From Branchiostoma floridae (lineage: Eukaryota > Chordata > Leptocardii > Amphioxiformes > Branchiostomatidae), in assembly GCF_000003815.2 (NCBI RefSeq), contig NC_049987.1, positions 8,357,858 to 8,421,857 of the forward strand: a DNA stretch of 64,000 nt, read 5' to 3'. The notes under the pieces were generated by a model. The model had not been told where the DNA came from, made no database searches, and saw only the letters and a list, made by a program, of their open reading frames with translations. Positions 62,904 through 64,000 of this stretch are shown here, piece by piece. The stretch's first letter is position 1; each line of letters opens with the position of its first letter. The translations under genes were made by a program, and so were the position numbers.

Positions 62904-63322
62904 ACATGAATGGAGAGCCATTGGAAAGCCTGCTAAGCACTGGACACAGAGTGCTCAATGATGTTCCGCAATAGAAACAAAGTGCTAACGAATATTCAGC
63001 ACTGGAAACCGAGCGCTGACAAACTTTTCGCACTGGAAAACGATTACTGAGAGGATACTCTGGGATATGAATTACTGTACGTTGGCTTATTATTAATCAT
63101 CATTGGACGGTACAATTGCATAGACCATGTGGAGTTTGGGAAGCTACATGAGTGCGTAATCATAACTTTACTTCCATGTTCGGAGTTGAAAGTCTCGGGT
63201 TCAAGCGGCTACATCTTGTAGGTAAGGAGTAGGTTAAGGACATCACCTGTTAGCCACTTTGGAATTTTACATAAAACAAGGACATACGATCTTCTCCCAA
63301 TGAAAAAAAACAATGATAGAGG

Positions 63323-63324
<2 letters not shown>

Positions 63325-63378
<54 letters not shown>
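63325..63378. repeat. (TA)27 microsatellite
   Basis: An uninterrupted TA run in the duplicated 3' flank of the second oxidase gene. It is absent from the matching place near 51,180. Confidence 0.97.
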
Positions 63379-63381
<3 letters not shown>

Positions 63382-63614
63382 TTTTCATCGTGTCATTAAA
63401 TGTTCTTCGTGTTCAATAATTTTTGCAGTCGTCACAATTAGCTAGATTAAAGAAATTAAACACATTTATTGTCCCATTCTCTGCGCTCACATTGCTTTTA
63501 GAACCTCCAGAGTATGCTACCCACATTCGATTCGGAATTACTTGTACAGATTTTTCGCCCAGTCCTCTCAGTGAAACTCGTTTCAGGGAATTACTATCTC
63601 GAACATGTTGAAAC

Positions 63615-63734
63615 CTATAAACGAGATTTTGGACGTCGTTCCGCCATGATGGTTTTCACGATGTCGGCAACCTCTTTGGCACAGCCGTGTGACCACGTGA
63701 CCCCGTTCTCTCCATGCCCGTAGTTATGAACCAC
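63615..63734 (-). CDS. Last exon of a second D-aspartate oxidase-like gene (partial)
   Basis: This 120-base exon is a near-identical copy of the last exon at 51445-51564, in the same orientation and with the same stop. It encodes VVHNYGHGENGVTWSHG and again ends in SRL, the peroxisomal signal. The one obvious residue change is Asn for Ala after HGE. A splice acceptor (TTTTCCAG) precedes it at the same place. The downstream flank, about 63,180-63,615, matches that of the first copy (51,060-51,445) in patches, so the duplication extends past the gene end. The upstream exons should lie to the right of the window. It could be a functional tandem paralogue or a pseudogene; one exon cannot decide. 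Confidence 0.82.
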   Translation of the reverse strand: MVHNYGHGENGVTWSHGCAKEVADIVKTIMAERRPKSRL

Positions 63735-63885
63735 CTGGAAAAGACGTAACCAGTATGACTGTTTGTCTCTACTGTCTTTGTCATCGTAAAGGTTCTGTAC
63801 TGCATCCCTCTAGGGCTGCAGACTCAAAAGAAGTCAATCACGTACCTCTGCATTTTATATAGCCTGAAATAATCCAATGCTAAAT

Positions 63886-63986
63886 TAGCCTGGTATCCAG
63901 CCATATTGTAGCTCCCGAGTCTCTTCTGTCCTCTCCGCAAAGAGGCAGTTCTCGGGAGCTATAATGCGGATGGATACCAGGCTACT
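63886..63986. mobile_element. 100-bp hairpin MITE at the window end
   Basis: TAGCCTGGTATCCAGCC...GTAGCTCCCGAG is matched inversely by CTCGGGAGCTAT...GGATGGATACCAGGCTA, with arms of about 34 bases. It lies in the last intron of the second oxidase gene. Confidence 0.85.
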
Positions 63987-64000
63987 GCTAAATTATAGAA

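Noticed and set aside
1-64000. CRISPR array, phage or bacterial operon
   Set aside because: Spliced eukaryotic genes span the window, and no array of identical repeats with unique spacers exists; tandem repeats here are contiguous.

Overview
The window looks like nuclear DNA of an invertebrate deuterostome, most probably a lancelet (Branchiostoma). This is inferred from compact GT-AG introns of a few hundred bases, heavy loading with short inverted-repeat elements, and a local expansion of the NRF-6 family. It holds four complete multi-exon genes of one family in two divergent tandem pairs, then a D-aspartate oxidase gene and the last exon of a second copy of it. No CRISPR array, prokaryotic operon or convincing structural RNA gene is visible.

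Region by region: 1-2,300 is repeat-rich intergenic DNA with a ~0.9 kb foldback structure. 3,503-12,874 (minus) and 15,624-23,906 (minus) are NRF-6-like genes A and B. Both sit in a tandem duplication whose flanks are also paralogous (about 2.3-14.2 kb and 14.5-25.1 kb). 24-29.3 kb is intergenic with a decayed LINE reverse-transcriptase fragment. 29,340-38,375 (plus) and 39,147-48,418 (plus) are NRF-6-like genes C and D. 48.6-51.4 kb holds a tRNA-derived SINE and simple repeats. 51,445-56,523 (minus) is a D-aspartate oxidase-like gene interrupted by a 100-N assembly gap. 56.5-63.6 kb is intergenic and contains a set of nested terminal-inverted-repeat elements. 63,615-63,734 (minus) is the last exon of the second oxidase gene, whose remainder lies beyond the window.

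All four NRF-6-like genes were rebuilt by joining exons with consistent phase. Each has 16 coding exons and predicts 706-742 residues: signal peptide, Cys-containing extracellular NRF domain, one membrane segment, then a multi-pass acyltransferase-3 domain with a conserved R and H in the first helix. Exon phases are the same in all four. They are probably membrane acyltransferases of the secretory system or plasma membrane; the substrate is unknown.

The most unusual signal is a 56-bp tandem array in intron 8 of genes A, B and C but not D. Each unit copies the end of exon 8 plus the first five bases of the intron, so every unit junction is both a 3' and a 5' splice-site look-alike (TTTCAG|GTAGG). 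Other notable points are GC-AG introns after exon 6 of genes A and B, gene-conversion-like identity between genes C and D across exon 14 and into its intron, and several nested or near-splice-site mobile elements. All gene models come from reading the sequence and paralogue comparison only; no transcript or database search was available.
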